This document shows positions 14,301-28,800 of a DNA stretch of 64,000 nt, in pieces. The stretch's first letter is position 1. Every line of letters begins with the position of its first letter. The position numbers and the translations under genes are program-made. The stretch is from NCBI RefSeq assembly GCF_035594125.1, contig NC_087192.1, forward strand, positions 13,114,501 through 13,178,500. Reading direction: 5' to 3'. The DNA comes from Scylla paramamosain (taxonomy: Eukaryota > Arthropoda > Malacostraca > Decapoda > Portunidae). The notes under the pieces are model-generated. The model was not told where the DNA came from and made no database searches. It was given only the letters and a program-made list of their open reading frames with translations.

Positions 14301-14523
14301 ACGTGTTTTTTCGGTGTTTTACGTAGAAAAACGGTAAATCGGACGGAAACCAACCAATATGAAGAAATAGAATAACATTACCAAAAAGGTATATTTTCAG
14401 TGTTTTTGAGCTTGTTACCTAGAAAAAACGCGAAAATGAATGGAAAGCACTCCCTATTGGGAAAGAAAAGGTTATTACGAGAAACATCTATAATGAGTGT
14501 CTTATTATTTTCGGGTAAAAGAA

Positions 14524-14547
14524 CTTGTGGTTCACAAGAACCACAAG
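14524..14547 (+). repeat. K-variant hairpin (perfect stem)
   Basis: CTTGTGGTTC and GAACCACAAG form a perfect 10 bp stem around ACAA. The variant arises where the usual GTTTTATAGTTTCACAAG of subunit K is replaced by a longer text beginning GTGTCTTATTATTTTCG. Eight units carry it. Stems are perfect here, at 25,876-25,899 and 62,148-62,171 and, with loop ACCA, at 44,793-44,816. They are imperfect at 6,286, 11,701, 23,053 and about 36,870. Confidence 0.85.
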
Positions 14548-17500
14548 GCAAAAAACGCAAAAAGTCGTGTATATAAAGATACCAAAATGCTGAAACTTAT
14601 GAATAACAATCTTAATTGAGAAACAGAACAACATTACCAAATGCGTGTATTTTTAGTGTTTTTTTCACATTGTTAGCAAAACTTCAAATAGCATGCGAAA
14701 CTAGCTTTATGTGGGAAAAAAATGACATTACCAGAAGTGTTTTTTGAGTGTTTTTGAGCCTGTTGCGCAATAAAGCACTAAAAAGCAGGGCAATTATATT
14801 ACATTGGAATAAAACCAACTTTTACCAATAACTTGCCTTGAAGTGTTTTTCAGCTCCTTATATACCATATCGCTAAAAAACGCATGCAAAACACTCCTTT
14901 ATTGAGAAGCAGAATAACATTACCAAAAACAAGTGTTTTGAGTGTTTTTTAACATGTTACCTATAAAAACGCTTAAATACATGCAAAGATCGCTATATTT
15001 GGAGAACGAAAGGATATTACGAGAAACGTGTATTATGGATCTTTTTTAAGTTACTTCAGTACCTAAAAGCTAAAACCCACAAATAACACTTTATTTAAAA
15101 AAAATAATAAACAAAAAAAAATGTTTTTTTTTTATTATTCATCCTTATAGGTACCGAGATGCCAAAATTCTGCCAAAATTCAGGGAATTTATGTCGAAAA
15201 AAGAGCATTACCAAAAAAGTTAATTATAGCTTTTTTTTCGGATTGTTATGTACCAAACCCTAAAGTGCATGCAAAGACACCTATATAGGGAAGTTAAACG
15301 ATTTTAACAGAAACCTGTCTTTTCAGTGTTTTTCATCATGTTATCCACCAAAACGATAAATAATATGGAAGTCAGTCAATATGTGAAACCAAAACAAAAT
15401 TACTGAAAACGAGTCTTTTCAGTGTTTTACGTAGAAAAACACTAAAGCGGATGCAAACCAACCTATATGATGAAATAGAATAACATTACCAAAAATATAT
15501 ATTTTGAGTGTTTTTGAGCTTGTTACCAACAAAAAATGCAAAAATGGATGTAAAGTACTCTATATTAGGAAACAAAAGGACATTACGAGAAACGTGTATA
15601 ATGAGTGTTTTATAGTTTTAAAAGAACCACAAGGCAATAAACGCAAAAACTCGTGTATATAGAGAAATTTCTTACATACCGAAATGATGAAATGCATGAA
15701 TAACACTTTTAATCGATAAACAGAACTACCTTACCAAATTGTGTATTATGAGCGTTTTTTACATTCTTTGTTACGAAAATACCAAATTACATGCGAAACT
15801 ACCTTCATGTGGGAAAAAAAAATGACTACCAAAAAAGTGTCTTTTTAGTGTTTTTGAGCGTGATATGCAACAAAACACTAAAAAGCAGAACAATCACATT
15901 ACATGGGAATAAAACCAACTTTTACGAAGAACTTGCCTTTAAGTGTTTTTTAACTCCTTACATACCAAATCGCTAAAACGCATGCAAAACACCCTTTATG
16001 GAGAAACAGAATAATTTTACCAAAAAACATGTATTTTGAGTGTTTTTGATCATGTAACCTATAAAAACGCTTAAATACATGTAAAGAACCCTATGTTTGT
16101 ATAACAAAAGGACATTACGAAAATCGTGTATTATGAGTGTTTTTTAAGTTACTCAAGTACCAAAAAGCTAAAACCCACAAATAACACTCTTTATAGAGAG
16201 AATTTTTTTTATTTTGTTATTCATCTTCATAGGTACCGAGATGCCAAAATTCTGGCAAAATTAATGGAAATAAAAAAAAAACATAAAAAAAAATAATTTT
16301 AGCTTTTTCCGGAGTTATGTACAAACCATGAAGTGTATGCAAATCCACCTAAATGGGGAAATTACACGACTTCACCAGAAACCTGTCTTTTGAGTGTTTT
16401 TCAGCAATTTCAACAATATTACTGAAAACGTGTCTTTTCAGTGATTTACGTAGAAAAACGCTAAAACGGATGTAAACCAACCAATATGAAGAAATAGAAT
16501 AACATTACCAAAAAGATATATTTTAATGTGTTTTTGAGCTTGTTACCTACAAAAAATGCAAAAATGGATGGAAAGCACTTTATATTGGCAAAAAAAAAAC
16601 ATTACGAGAAACGTGTATGAGTGTTTTATAGTTTGGCAAGAACCACAAGGTAAAAAGCTGAAAAACTCGTGTATATAAAGAAGTTTCTTACATACCAAAA
16701 AGTTGAAACTCATGAATAACACTTTTAATTTTGAAACAGAAATACCTTACCAAATGTGTGTTTTAGAAAAGTTTCTTACATAACAAAATGCTGGAACTCA
16801 TGAATAACACTTTTAATTAAAAAATAGAACAACCTTACTAAATGCCTGTTTTGAGTTTTTTACACATTCTTAGTTACCAAAACCCCAAATTCTATGCAAA
16901 TCTAGCTTTATTTGGGAAAAAAAATGATATTCTCAGAAAAGTGTCTTTTCAGTGTTTTTGAGCGTGTTAGGCAATAAAGCACTAAAAAGCAGGGTAATCA
17001 CATTACATGGGAATAAAAACAACTTTTACCAAGAACTTCCCTTTAAGTGTTTTTGAGCTCATTACATTCCTTAAGTTCCAAAAATTTAAAACCCACAATT
17101 AACACTCTTTATTTAGAAAAAAAAAAAAAAAAGAAAATAAAAAAATATGATTTTTTTTTTTTTTGTTATTCATCTTCATAGGTACCGAGATGCCAATATT
17201 CTGGAAAAATTCAGGGTAATTCAGGGTAAAAGAAAATTATCAAAAAAGTTAATTTTAGTTTTTTTTTGGACTGTTATATACCAAACCCTAAAGTGCATCC
17301 AAAGACTCCTATATGAGAAAATTAAACGACCTTACCAGAAATCTGTTTTTTTTAGTGTTTATCAGCATGTTAGGCACCAAAACGATAAATAATAAGGAAC
17401 TCACTCTATATGAGAATCCAAAACAAATTTGCTGAAAACGTGTTTTTTTCAGTGTTTTACGTAGAAAAACGCTAAAACGGATGCAAAACAACCAATATCA

Positions 17501-20500
17501 AGAAATAGAAAAACATTACCAAAAAGGTATATTTAACGTGTATTTGAGCTTGTTACCTACAAAGAACGGGAAAATTGATGCAAAGCACTCTATATTAGAA
17601 AACAAAAAGGACTTTGCAAGAAAAGTGTATAATGAGTTTTTTATAGTTCAAACGAACCAAAAGGCAAAAAACACAAAAACTCGTGTATATGGAGGTTCCT
17701 AGATACCAAAATGCTGAAACTTATGAATAACACTCTTAATTGACAAACAGAACAAAGTTACTAAATGCATGCATTTTGATTGCTTTTCACATTCTTAGTT
17801 ACCAAAACCCCAAATTGCATGCAAAACTACCTTTATGTGAGAAAAAAATGATATTACCAGTAAAGTGTCTTTTAAGTGTTTTTGAGCGTGATAGGCAATA
17901 AAGCACTAAAAAGCAGGGTAATCATATTACATTGGAATAACACCAATTTATACCAAAACCTTGCCTTTAAGTGTTTTTGAGCTCCTTATATAACAAACCG
18001 CTAAAACGCATGCAAAACAAACTTTATGGAGAAACAGAATAACATTACCAAAAACATGTATTTTGAGTGTTTGTGATCATGTTATTTATAAAAACGCTTA
18101 AATACATGCAAAGAACATTATGTTTTTTGAGTGTTTTGTAAAGCGTGTTAGGCAATAAAGCACTAAAAAGCAGGGTAATAACATTACATGGGAATAAAAA
18201 CAACTTTTACCGAGAACTTGTCTTTAAGTGTTTTTGAGCTCATTACATACCAAAACACAAAAAACGCATGCAAAACACCTTTTATGGAGAAACAGAATAA
18301 AATTACCAAAAACATATATTTTAAGAGTTTAGATCATGTTATCTATAAAAATGCTTTTAAATACATACAGAGAACCTTATGTTTGCGAAACGAAAGGACA
18401 TTACGAGAAATGTGTATTATAAGTGTTTTTAAGTTCCTTAAGTACCAAAAAGTTAAAACCCACAAATAACACTTTTTATTAAAAAAAAAAAAAAAATGTA
18501 AGAAAATAAAAAAATAGGAATTTTTCTTTTTTGTTATTCATCTCCATTAGGTACCGAGATTCCAAACTTCTGGGAAAATCCAGGGCTATTATATGATAAA
18601 AGAAAATTTTAAAAAAAGTTAATTTTAGCTTTTTTTTCGGACTGTTATATACCAAACTCTAAAGTGCATCCAAAGACTCCTATATGACGAAATTAAACGA
18701 CCTTACCAGAAATCTGTTTTTTGAGCGTTTTTCAGCATGTTAGGCACCAAAACGATAAATAATAAGGAACTCACTCTATATGGGAATCCAAAACAAAATT
18801 GCTGAAAATGTGTCTTTTCAGTGTTTTACGTAGAAAAACGCTGAAACAGATGCAAACCAACCAAAATCAAGAAATAGAAAAACATTACCAAAAAAGTATA
18901 TTTTGAGTGTTTTTGAGCTTGTTACCTACAAAAAAAAACGGGAAAATTGATGCAAACCACTCTATATAAGAAAAGAGAAGGACTTTGCAAGAAAAGTGTA
19001 TAATGAGTTTTTTATAGTTCAAACGAACCAAAAGGCAAAAAACAAAAAACTCGTGTATATGGAGAATGTTCCTAGATACCAAAATGCTGAAACTCATGAA
19101 TAACACTCTTAATTGAGAAACAGAACAACCTTAATAAATACGTGTATTTTGAGTGCTTTTCACATTCTAAGTTATAAAAACCACAATTTGCATGGAAAAA
19201 TAGATTTGTGGGAAAAAAATGACTTTACCAGAAAAGTGTCTTTTAAGTGTTTTTGAGCATGATAGGCAATAAAGCACTAATAAGGAGGGCAATCACATTA
19301 CATTAGAGGAAAACGAATTTTTACCAAGAACTTGCCTTTAAGTGTTTTTGAGCTCCTTATATACCAAAACACTAAAACGCCTGCAAAACACTCTTTATGG
19401 TGAAACAGAATAATATTACCAAAAACATATATTTTGAGTGTATTTGATTATGTTAGCAATGAAAACGTTTAAATAAATGCAAAGAACACTATTTTTGGGA
19501 AACGAAAGGAGATTACAAGAAACGTGTATCATGTGTGTTTTTAAGCTCATTAATTACGAAAAAGCTAAAAGCCACAAATAACACTCTTTATTGAGAAACA
19601 ATAAATAAATGAAAAAAATACGATATTTTTTTTTCTTTCTTATTCATCTTCACAGGTACCGAGATGCCAAAATTCGGCCAAATTCAGGAAATTATGTGAA
19701 ATAACATTACAAAAAAGTTAAATTTAGCTTTTTTTTTTGACTATTATGTACCAAACCCCTAAAAAGCATGCAAAGCCACCTATATGGGGAAATTAAACGT
19801 TTTTGCCAGAAAACGGTCTTATGAGTGTTTTTCAGCATCTTAGGAACCAACCCGATCAATAACATGGAAGTCAATCTATATGGGAATCCAAAACAATATT
19901 ACTAAAAACGTGTCTTTTCGGTGTTTTACGTTGAAAAACGCTAAAACGGATGCAAATCAACCAATATGAAGGAATAAAATAACATTACCAAAAAGGTATA
20001 TTTTGAGTGTTTTTGAAATTGTTACCTACAAAAAACGCGAAAATAGATGGAAAGCTCTCTATATTGGGAAGCAAAAGGACATTACGACAAACGTGTATAA
20101 TGTGTGTTTTATAGTTTCACAAGAACTACAAGGCAAAAAAACGCAAAAACTCGTGTATATAGAGAAGTTTCTTACATTCCAAAATGCTGAAACTCTGGGA
20201 CAACACTTTTAATTGAGAAACAAAACAATCTTACTAAATGCGTGTATTTTGAGTGCTTTTCACGTTCTTAGTTACCAAAACCCCAAATTCCATGCGAAAC
20301 CAGCTTTATGTGGGAAAAAAATGACATTGCCAGAAAAATGTCTTTTGAGTGGTTTTGAGCGTGTTAGGCAATAAGGCACTAAAAAGCAGTGCAATCACAT
20401 TACATTGAAATAAAACCAATTTTTAACAAGAACTTGCTTTCAAGTGTATTTGAGCTTCTTATATACCAAAACACTAAAATGCATGCAAAATACACTTTAT

Positions 20501-21799
20501 GGTGAAACAGAATAACATTACCAAAAACATGTATTTTGAGTGTTTTTGATCATGTTTCCAATAAAAACGCTTAAATACATGCAAAGAACCCTATTTTTGG
20601 GAAACGAAAGGACATTACGAGAAACGTGTATTATGAGTGTTTTTAAGTTCATTAAGTACGAAAAAGCTAAAAGCCACAAATTACACTCTTTATTGAGAAA
20701 AAAAAAAAAAAACAATACGATATTTTTTTTTCATTCTTATTCATCTTCACAGGTAAGGAGGTGTCAAACTTCGGGCAAAGTTCAGGAAATTATATAAAAT
20801 AAGAACATTATCAAAAAAGTTACAATTAGCTTTTTTTTTGGACTGTTATGTACCAAACCCCTAAATTGCATGCAAAGCCACCTATATGGGGAAATTAAAC
20901 GTCTTTGCCAGGAAACTGTCTTATGAGGGTTTTTCAGCATGTTAGGAACCAACACGATAAAACCCAAGGAAGTCAATCTATATAGGAATCAAAAACAAAA
21001 TTACTGAAAACGTGTCTTTTTGGTGTATAACGTAGAAAACGCTAAAACGGATGCAAATTAACAAAAATGAAGAAATACAATAACATTACCAAAAAGGTAT
21101 ATTTTCAGTGTTTTTGAAATTGTTACCTACAAAAAACACGAAAATGGATGGAAAGCACTCTATATTGGGACACAAAAGGCACCAAAAAGCATGTTAGGCA
21201 CCAAAACGATAAATAATATGAAAGTCACTCTATATGGAAATCCAAAACAAAATTACTAGAAACGTGTCTTTTACAAGATTTACGTAGAAAAACGCTAAAA
21301 CGGATGCAAACCAACCAATATGAAGAAATAGAATAACATTACCAAAAAATATATTTTTTGTTTTATTGAGCTAGTTATATAAAAAAACGTGAAAATATAT
21401 GCAAAGCACTCTATATAAGGAAAAAAAAAACATAACGAGAAACGTGTATAATGAGTGTTTTATAGTTTCACCAGAATCACAAGGCAAAAAACGCAAAAAC
21501 TCGACTATATGGAGAAGTTTCTTAGATACCAAAATACTGAAACTCATGAATAACACTCTTAATCAAGAAATAGAAGAACCTTACTAAATGCGTGTATTTT
21601 GAGTGTTTTTTTACATTCTTAGTTACCAAAACCCCAAATTCCATGCGAAACTAGCTTTATGTGGGAAAAAAATGACATTACCAGAAAAGTGTCTGAGTGT
21701 TTTTGAACAAGTTAGGCAGTAAAGCACTAAAAAGCAGGGCAATCACATTACATGGGAATAAAACCAACTTTTACGAAGAACTTGCCTTTTAGTGTTTTG

Positions 21800-22240
21800 A
21801 CACGCATTTAGTAAGGTTCCTCTGTTTCCCAATTAAGAGTGTTATTCATGAGTTTCAGCATATACACGAGTTTTTGCGTTTTTTGCCTTGTGGTTTTTTT
21901 GAACTATAAATTATTTATTATACACTTTTCTCGCAATGTCTCTTTGTTTCCCAATATATAGTGCTTTGTATCCATTTTCCCGTTTTTTTGTAGGTAACAA
22001 GCTCAAAAACACTCAAAATATACATTTTTGGTAATGTTTTTCTGCTTCTTGATATTGGTTGGTTTGTATCAGTTTTAGCGTTTTTCTACGTAAAACACTG
22101 AAAAAGACACGTTTTCACTAATTTTCTTTTGGATTCCCACATAGAGTTTATAGTTTTGGTGTCTAACATTCTGAAAAAAACACTCAAGAGACAGATTTCT
22201 GGTAAGGTCTTTAATTTCCTCATATGGGACGCTTTGCATG
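21800..22240 (-). repeat. Inverted cassette, copy 2
   Basis: Same entry junction (AGTGTTTTG then ACACGCATTTAG) and exit junction (GCATG then TCTTTTTAGTG) as the cassette at 7,339-7,815. It is 441 bp because about 36 bp is missing in subunit L (GAGTTTCAGCATATACACGAG) compared with copy 1. This deletion is shared with copy 3 and therefore predates the 11.4 kb duplication. Confidence 0.88.
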
Positions 22241-25200
22241 TCTTTTTAGTGTTTTTGGACATGTTACGGAATAAACCATTAAAAGCCTGGGCAATCACAT
22301 TACATGGGAATAAAATCAATGTTTACCAAGAACTTGACTTTAAGTGTTTTTGAGCTCCTTATATACCAAAACACTAAAACGCATGCAAAACAAACTTTAT
22401 GGAGAAAAAGAATAACATTACCAAAAACATGTATTTTGAGTGTTTTTGATCATGTTATCTATAAAAACGCTTAAATACATGCTAAGAACCCTATTTGTGG
22501 GAAACGAAAGGACATTACGAGAAACGTGTATTATGAGTGTTTTTGAAATTCATTAAGAACCAAAAAGCTAAAAGCCACAAATAACTCTCTATTGAGAAAA
22601 AAAAAAATTATTAAATAAAAATATACGATATTTTTTTTCTTTCTTATTCATATTCACAGGTACCGAGATGCCAAAATTCGGGCAAAATTCATGATGCATG
22701 CAAAATTAATCAAACGTCTTTGCCAGAAAACTGTCTTATGAGTGTTTTTTAGCATGTTAGGCACCAAAACGATATATATCATGGAAGTCACTTTATATGG
22801 GAATATATAACAAAATTACTGAAAATGTGTCTTTTCGGTGTTTTACGTAGAAAAACGCTAAATCGGATGCAAACCAACCAATATGAAAAAAAAAAATAGA
22901 ATAACATTACCGAAAAGGTATATTTTGAGTGTTTTTTAGCTTGTTACTTACAAAAGAGGTGAAAATGGATGCAAACCACTCCCTATTGGGAAACAAAAGA
23001 ACATTACGAGAAACGTGTATAATGAGTGTCTTATTATTTTCGAGCAAAAGAACTTGTGGTTCACAAGAATCACAAGGCAAAAAACGCAAAAACTCGTGTA
23101 TATAAAGAAGTTTCTTAGATACCAAAATGCTCAAACTCATGAATAACAATATTTATTGAGAAAAAGAAAAACCTTACCAAAAGCGTGTATTTTCAGTGTT
23201 TTTCACATTCTTAGCAAAATCCCAAATACCATGCGAAACTAGCTTTAAGTTGTAAAAAAATGACATTACCAGAAGTGTCTTTTGAGTGTTTTTGAGCGTG
23301 TTAGGCAATAAAGCACTAAAAAGCAGGGCAATCACATTACATGGGAATAAAACCAACTTTGACCAAGAACTTGACATTATGTGTTTTTGAGCTCCTTACA
23401 TACCAAAACGCTAAAACGCATGCAAAACACTCCTTTATGGAGAAGCAGAAAAACATTACAAAAAACATGTGTTCTAAGTGTTTTTGATCATGTTACCTAT
23501 AAAAACACTTAAATACATGCAAAGAAACCTATCTTTCGGAAACGAAAGGACATTACGAGAAACGTGTATTATGACTGTTTTTAAGTTCCTTAAGTACCAA
23601 AACGTTAAAACCCACAAATAACACTCTTTAAAGAAAAAAAAAAATAAATAAATAAAAAATTGCATTTTTTTTTGTATTGATTTGCATAAGTACCGAGATG
23701 CCAAAATTCTGCAAAAATTCAGGGAATTTATGTGGAAAAAAGAACATTATCAAAAAAGTTAATTATAGTTTTTTTTCGAATTGTTATTTACCAAACCCTA
23801 AAGTACATGCAAAGCCACCTATATGAGAAAATTAAACGAGTTTACCAGAAACCTGTTTTTTCAGTGTTTTTCAGCATGTTAGGCACTAAACCGATAAATA
23901 ATATGGAAGTCAGTCAATATGTGAATCCAAAACAAAATTACTGAAAACGTGTCTTTTCAGTGTTTCACGTAGAAAAAACGCTAAAAGGGATACAAAGCAA
24001 CAAATATGAAGAAATAGAATAACATTACCAAAAAGTGTTTTTGAGCCTTTTACCTACGAGAAACTCTAAAATGGATGTAAAAGCACTCTATATTGGGAAG
24101 CAAAAGGACATTTAGAGAAACGTGTATAATTATTGTTTTATAGTTTCACAAGAACCACAAGACAAAAAACGCAAAAACTCGTGTATATAGAGAAGTTTCT
24201 TACATACCAAAATGCTAAAACTCATGAATAACACTTCTAATTGAGAAACAGATCTACCTTACCAAATGTGTGTATTTTGAGAGTTTTTCACATTCTTAGT
24301 TACGAAAATCCCAAATTACATGCGTTACTAGCTTTATGTGGGAAAAAAATGACATTATCAGAAAAGTGTCTTTTGAGTGTTTTTGAGCGTGATATGCAAC
24401 AAAGCACTAAAAAAACAGAATAATCACATTATATAGGAATAAAACTAACTTTTACGAAGAAATTGCCTTTAAGAGTATCTCCTTACATACCAAAACGCTA
24501 AAACGCATGCAAAACACCCTTTATGGAGAAACAGAATAACATTACCAAAAACATGTATTTTGAATGTTTTTTATCATTTTACCCATAAAAACGCTTAAAT
24601 ACATGCAAAGAACACTATGTCTGTGAAACAAAAGGACATATAAAAAAAAAATTTTAGCTTTTTTCCGGAATTATGTACCAAACCCAGAAGTGCATGCAAA
24701 GCCACCTATATGGGGAAATTACAAGACTTTACCAGAAATCTGTCTTTTGAGTGTTTTTCAGCAATTTCAACTATATTACTAAAAAAAGTGTCTTTTCAGT
24801 GATTTACGAAGAAAAACGCTAAAACAGATGCAAACCAACCAATATGAAGATATAGAATAACATAACCAAAAAGATATATTTTGAGCGTTTTTCAGCTTTT
24901 TACCTAGAAAAAATGCGAAAATGGATGGAAAGCACTCTATATTGGGAAACAAAAGATCATTACGAGAAACGTGTATAATGAGTGTTTTATATAGTGTGTA
25001 TATAGAGAAGTTTTTTTACATACTAAAATGCTGAAATGCATGAATAACACTTTTAATTGAGAAACAGAACTACCTTACCAAATGTGTGTATTTTGAGTGT
25101 TTTTCACATTCTTAGTTACGAAAATCCCAAATTACATGCGAAACTAGCTTTATGTGGGGAAAAAAAATATTACCAGAAAAGTGTCTTTTGATTTTTTTTG

Positions 25201-25875
25201 AGCGTGATATGCAACAAAGCACTAAAAAGCAGAACAATCACATTACATGGGAATAAAACCAACTTTTACGAAGAACTTGCCTTTAAGTGTTTTTTTTTAA
25301 CTCCTTACATACCAAAACGCTAAAACGCATGCAAAAACACCCTTTTATGGAGAAACAGAGTAACATTACCAAAAACATGTATTTTGACTGTTTTGGATCA
25401 TGTTATTTATAAAAAACGCTTAAATTCATTCAAAGAACCTTATGTTGGGAATCGAAAGGACATTACGAGAAACGTGTATTATGAGTGTTTTTAAGTTCCT
25501 TAAGTACCAAAAAAGCTAAAACCCACAAATAAAACTCTTTATAGAGAAAAAAATAAATAAAATAATTTTTTTTTTGTTATTCATCTTAATAGGTACTAAG
25601 ATGCCAAAAATCTGGCAAAATTCTTTGGGAATCGAAAACAAAATTACTGAAAACGTGTTTTTTCGGTGTTTTACGTAGAAAAACGGTAAATCGGACGGAA
25701 ACCAACCAATATGAAGAAATAGAATAACATTACCAAAAAGGTATATTTTCAGTGTTTTTGAGCTTGTTACCTAGAAAAAACGCGAAAATGAATGGAAAGC
25801 ACTCCCTATTGGGAAAGAAAAGGTTATTACGAGAAACATCTATAATGAGTGTCTTATTATTTTCGGGTAAAAGAA

Positions 25876-25899
25876 CTTGTGGTTCACAAGAACCACAAG
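25876..25899 (+). repeat. K-variant hairpin (perfect stem)
   Basis: Counterpart, within duplication copy 2, of the hairpin at 14,524-14,547: 10 bp stem CTTGTGGTTC / GAACCACAAG with loop ACAA. Confidence 0.85.
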
Positions 25900-28800
25900 G
25901 CAAAAAACGCAAAAAGTCGTGTATATAAAGAAGTTTCTTAGATACCAAAATGCTGAAACTTATGAATAACAATCTTAATTGAGAAACAGAACAACATTAC
26001 CAAATGCGTGTATTTTTAGTGTTTTTTTCACATTGTTAGCAAAACTTCAAATAGCATGCGAAACTAGCTTTATGTGGGAAAAAAATGACATTACCAGAAG
26101 TGTTTTTTGAGTGTTTTTGAGCCTGTTGCGCAATAAAGCACTAAAAAGCAGGGCAATTATATTACATTGGAATAAAACCAACTTTTACCAATAACTTGCC
26201 TTGAAGTGTTTTTCAGCTCCTTATATACCATATCGCTAAAAAACGCATGCAAAACACTCCTTTATTGAGAAGCAGAATAACATTACCAAAAACAAGTGTT
26301 TTGAGTGTTTTTTAACATGTTACCTATAAAAACGCTTAAATACATGCAAAGATCGCTATATTTGGAGAACGAAAGGATATTACGAGAAACGTGTATTATG
26401 GATCTTTTTTAAGTTACTTCAGTACCTAAAAGCTAAAACCCACAAATAACACTTTATTTAAAAAAAATAATAAACAAAAAAAAATGTTTTTTTTTTATTA
26501 TTCATCCTTATAGGTACCGAGATGCCAAAATTCTGCCAAAATTCAGGGAATTTATGTCGAAAAAAGAGCATTACCAAAAAAGTTAATTATAGCTTTTTTT
26601 TCGGATTGTTATGTACCAAACCCTAAAGTGCATGCAAAGACACCTATATAGGGAAGTTAAACGATTTTAACAGAAACCTGTCTTTTCAGTGTTTTTCATC
26701 ATGTTATCCACCAAAACGATAAATAATATGGAAGTCAGTCAATATGTGAAACCAAAACAAAATTACTGAAAACGAGTCTTTTCAGTGTTTTACGTAGAAA
26801 AACACTAAAGCGGATGCAAACCAACCTATATGATGAAATAGAATAACATTACCAAAAATATATATTTTGAGTGTTTTTGAGCTTGTTACCAACAAAAAAT
26901 GCAAAAATGGATGTAAAGTACTCTATATTAGGAAACAAAAGGACATTACGAGAAACGTGTATAATGAGTGTTTTATAGTTTTAAAAGAACCACAAGGCAA
27001 TAAACGCAAAAACTCGTGTATATAGAGAAATTTCTTACATACCGAAATGATGAAATGCATGAATAACACTTTTAATCGATAAACAGAACTACCTTACCAA
27101 ATTGTGTATTATGAGCGTTTTTTACATTCTTTGTTACGAAAATACCAAATTACATGCGAAACTACCTTCATGTGGGAAAAAAAAATGACTACCAAAAAAG
27201 TGTCTTTTTAGTGTTTTTGAGCGTGATATGCAACAAAACACTAAAAAGCAGAACAATCACATTACATGGGAATAAAACCAACTTTTACGAAGAACTTGCC
27301 TTTAAGTGTTTTTTAACTCCTTACATACCAAATCGCTAAAACGCATGCAAAACACCCTTTATGGAGAAACAGAATAATTTTACCAAAAAACATGTATTTT
27401 GAGTGTTTTTGATCATGTAACCTATAAAAACGCTTAAATACATGTAAAGAACCCTATGTTTGTATAACAAAAGGACATTACGAAAATCGTGTATTATGAG
27501 TGTTTTTTAAGTTACTCAAGTACCAAAAAGCTAAAACCCACAAATAACACTCTTTATAGAGAGAATTTTTTTTATTTTGTTATTCATCTTCATAGGTACC
27601 GAGATGCCAAAATTCTGGCAAAATTAATGGAAATAAAAAAAAACATAAAAAAATAATTTTAGCTTTTTCCGGAGTTATGTACAAACCATGAAGTGTATGC
27701 AAATGCACCTAAATGGGGAAATTACACGACTTCACCAGAAACCTGTCTTTTGAGTGTTTTTCAGCAATTTCAACAATATTACTGAAAACGTGTCTTTTCA
27801 GTGATTTACGTAGAAAAACGCTAAAACGGATGTAAACCAACCAATATGAAGAAATAGAATAACATTACCAAAAAGATATATTTTAATGTGTTTTTGAGCT
27901 TGTTACCTACAAAAAATGCAAAAATGGATGGAAAGCACTTTATATTGGCAAAGAAAAGGACATTACGAGAAACGTGTATGAGTGTTTTATAGTTTGGCAA
28001 GAACCACAAGGTAAAAAGCTGAAAAACTCGTGTATATAAAGAAGTTTCTTACATACCAAAAAGTTGAAACTCATGAATAACACTTTTAATTTTGAAACAG
28101 AAATACCTTACCAAATGTGTGTTTTAGAAAAGTTTCTTACATAACAAAATGCTGGAACTCATGAATAACACTTTTAATTAAAAAATAGAACAACCTTACT
28201 AAATGCCTGTTTTGAGTTTTTTACACATTCTTAGTTACCAAAACCCCAAATTCTATGCAAATCTAGCTTTATTTGGGAAAAAAAATGATATTCTCAGAAA
28301 AGTGTCTTTTCAGTGTTTTTGAGCGTGTTAGGCAATAAAGCACTAAAAAGCAGGGTAATCACATTACATGGGAATAAAAACAACTTTTACCAAGAACTTC
28401 CCTTTAAGTGTTTTTGAGCTCATTACATTCCTTAAGTTCCAAAAATTTAAAACCCACAATTAACACTCTTTATTTAGAAAAAAAAAAAGTAAGAAAATAA
28501 AAAAATATGATTTTTTTTTTTTTGTTATTCATCTTCATAGGTACCGAGATGCCAATATTCTGGAAAAATTCAGGGTAATTCAGGGTAAAAGAAAATTATC
28601 AAAAAAGTTAATTTTAGTTTTTTTTTGGACTGTTATATACCAAACCCTAAAGTGCATCCAAAGACTCCTATATGAGAAAATTAAACGACCTTACCAGAAA
28701 TCTGTTTTTTTTAGTGTTTATCAGCATGTTAGGCACCAAAACGATAAATAATAAGGAACTCACTCTATATGAGAATCCAAAACAAATTTGCTGAAAACGT

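Larger units (their letters stand above)
10865..22292 (+). repeat. 11.4 kb segmental duplication, copy 1
   Basis: About ten HOR units (subunit A near 11,852, 12,938, 13,755, 14,666, 15,761, 16,863, 17,790, 19,161, 20,261 and 21,612), closed by inverted cassette 2. It is repeated almost base for base in the next 11.35 kb. Idiosyncratic joins are reproduced in the second copy: C to E near 17,066 and 28,426, D to B near 18,125 and 29,483, J to H near 21,185 and 32,532. The start and end lie in a 23 bp stretch of subunit B that is identical at 10,865-10,887, 22,293-22,315 and 33,642-33,664, which marks an unequal exchange in register. Confidence 0.93.
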
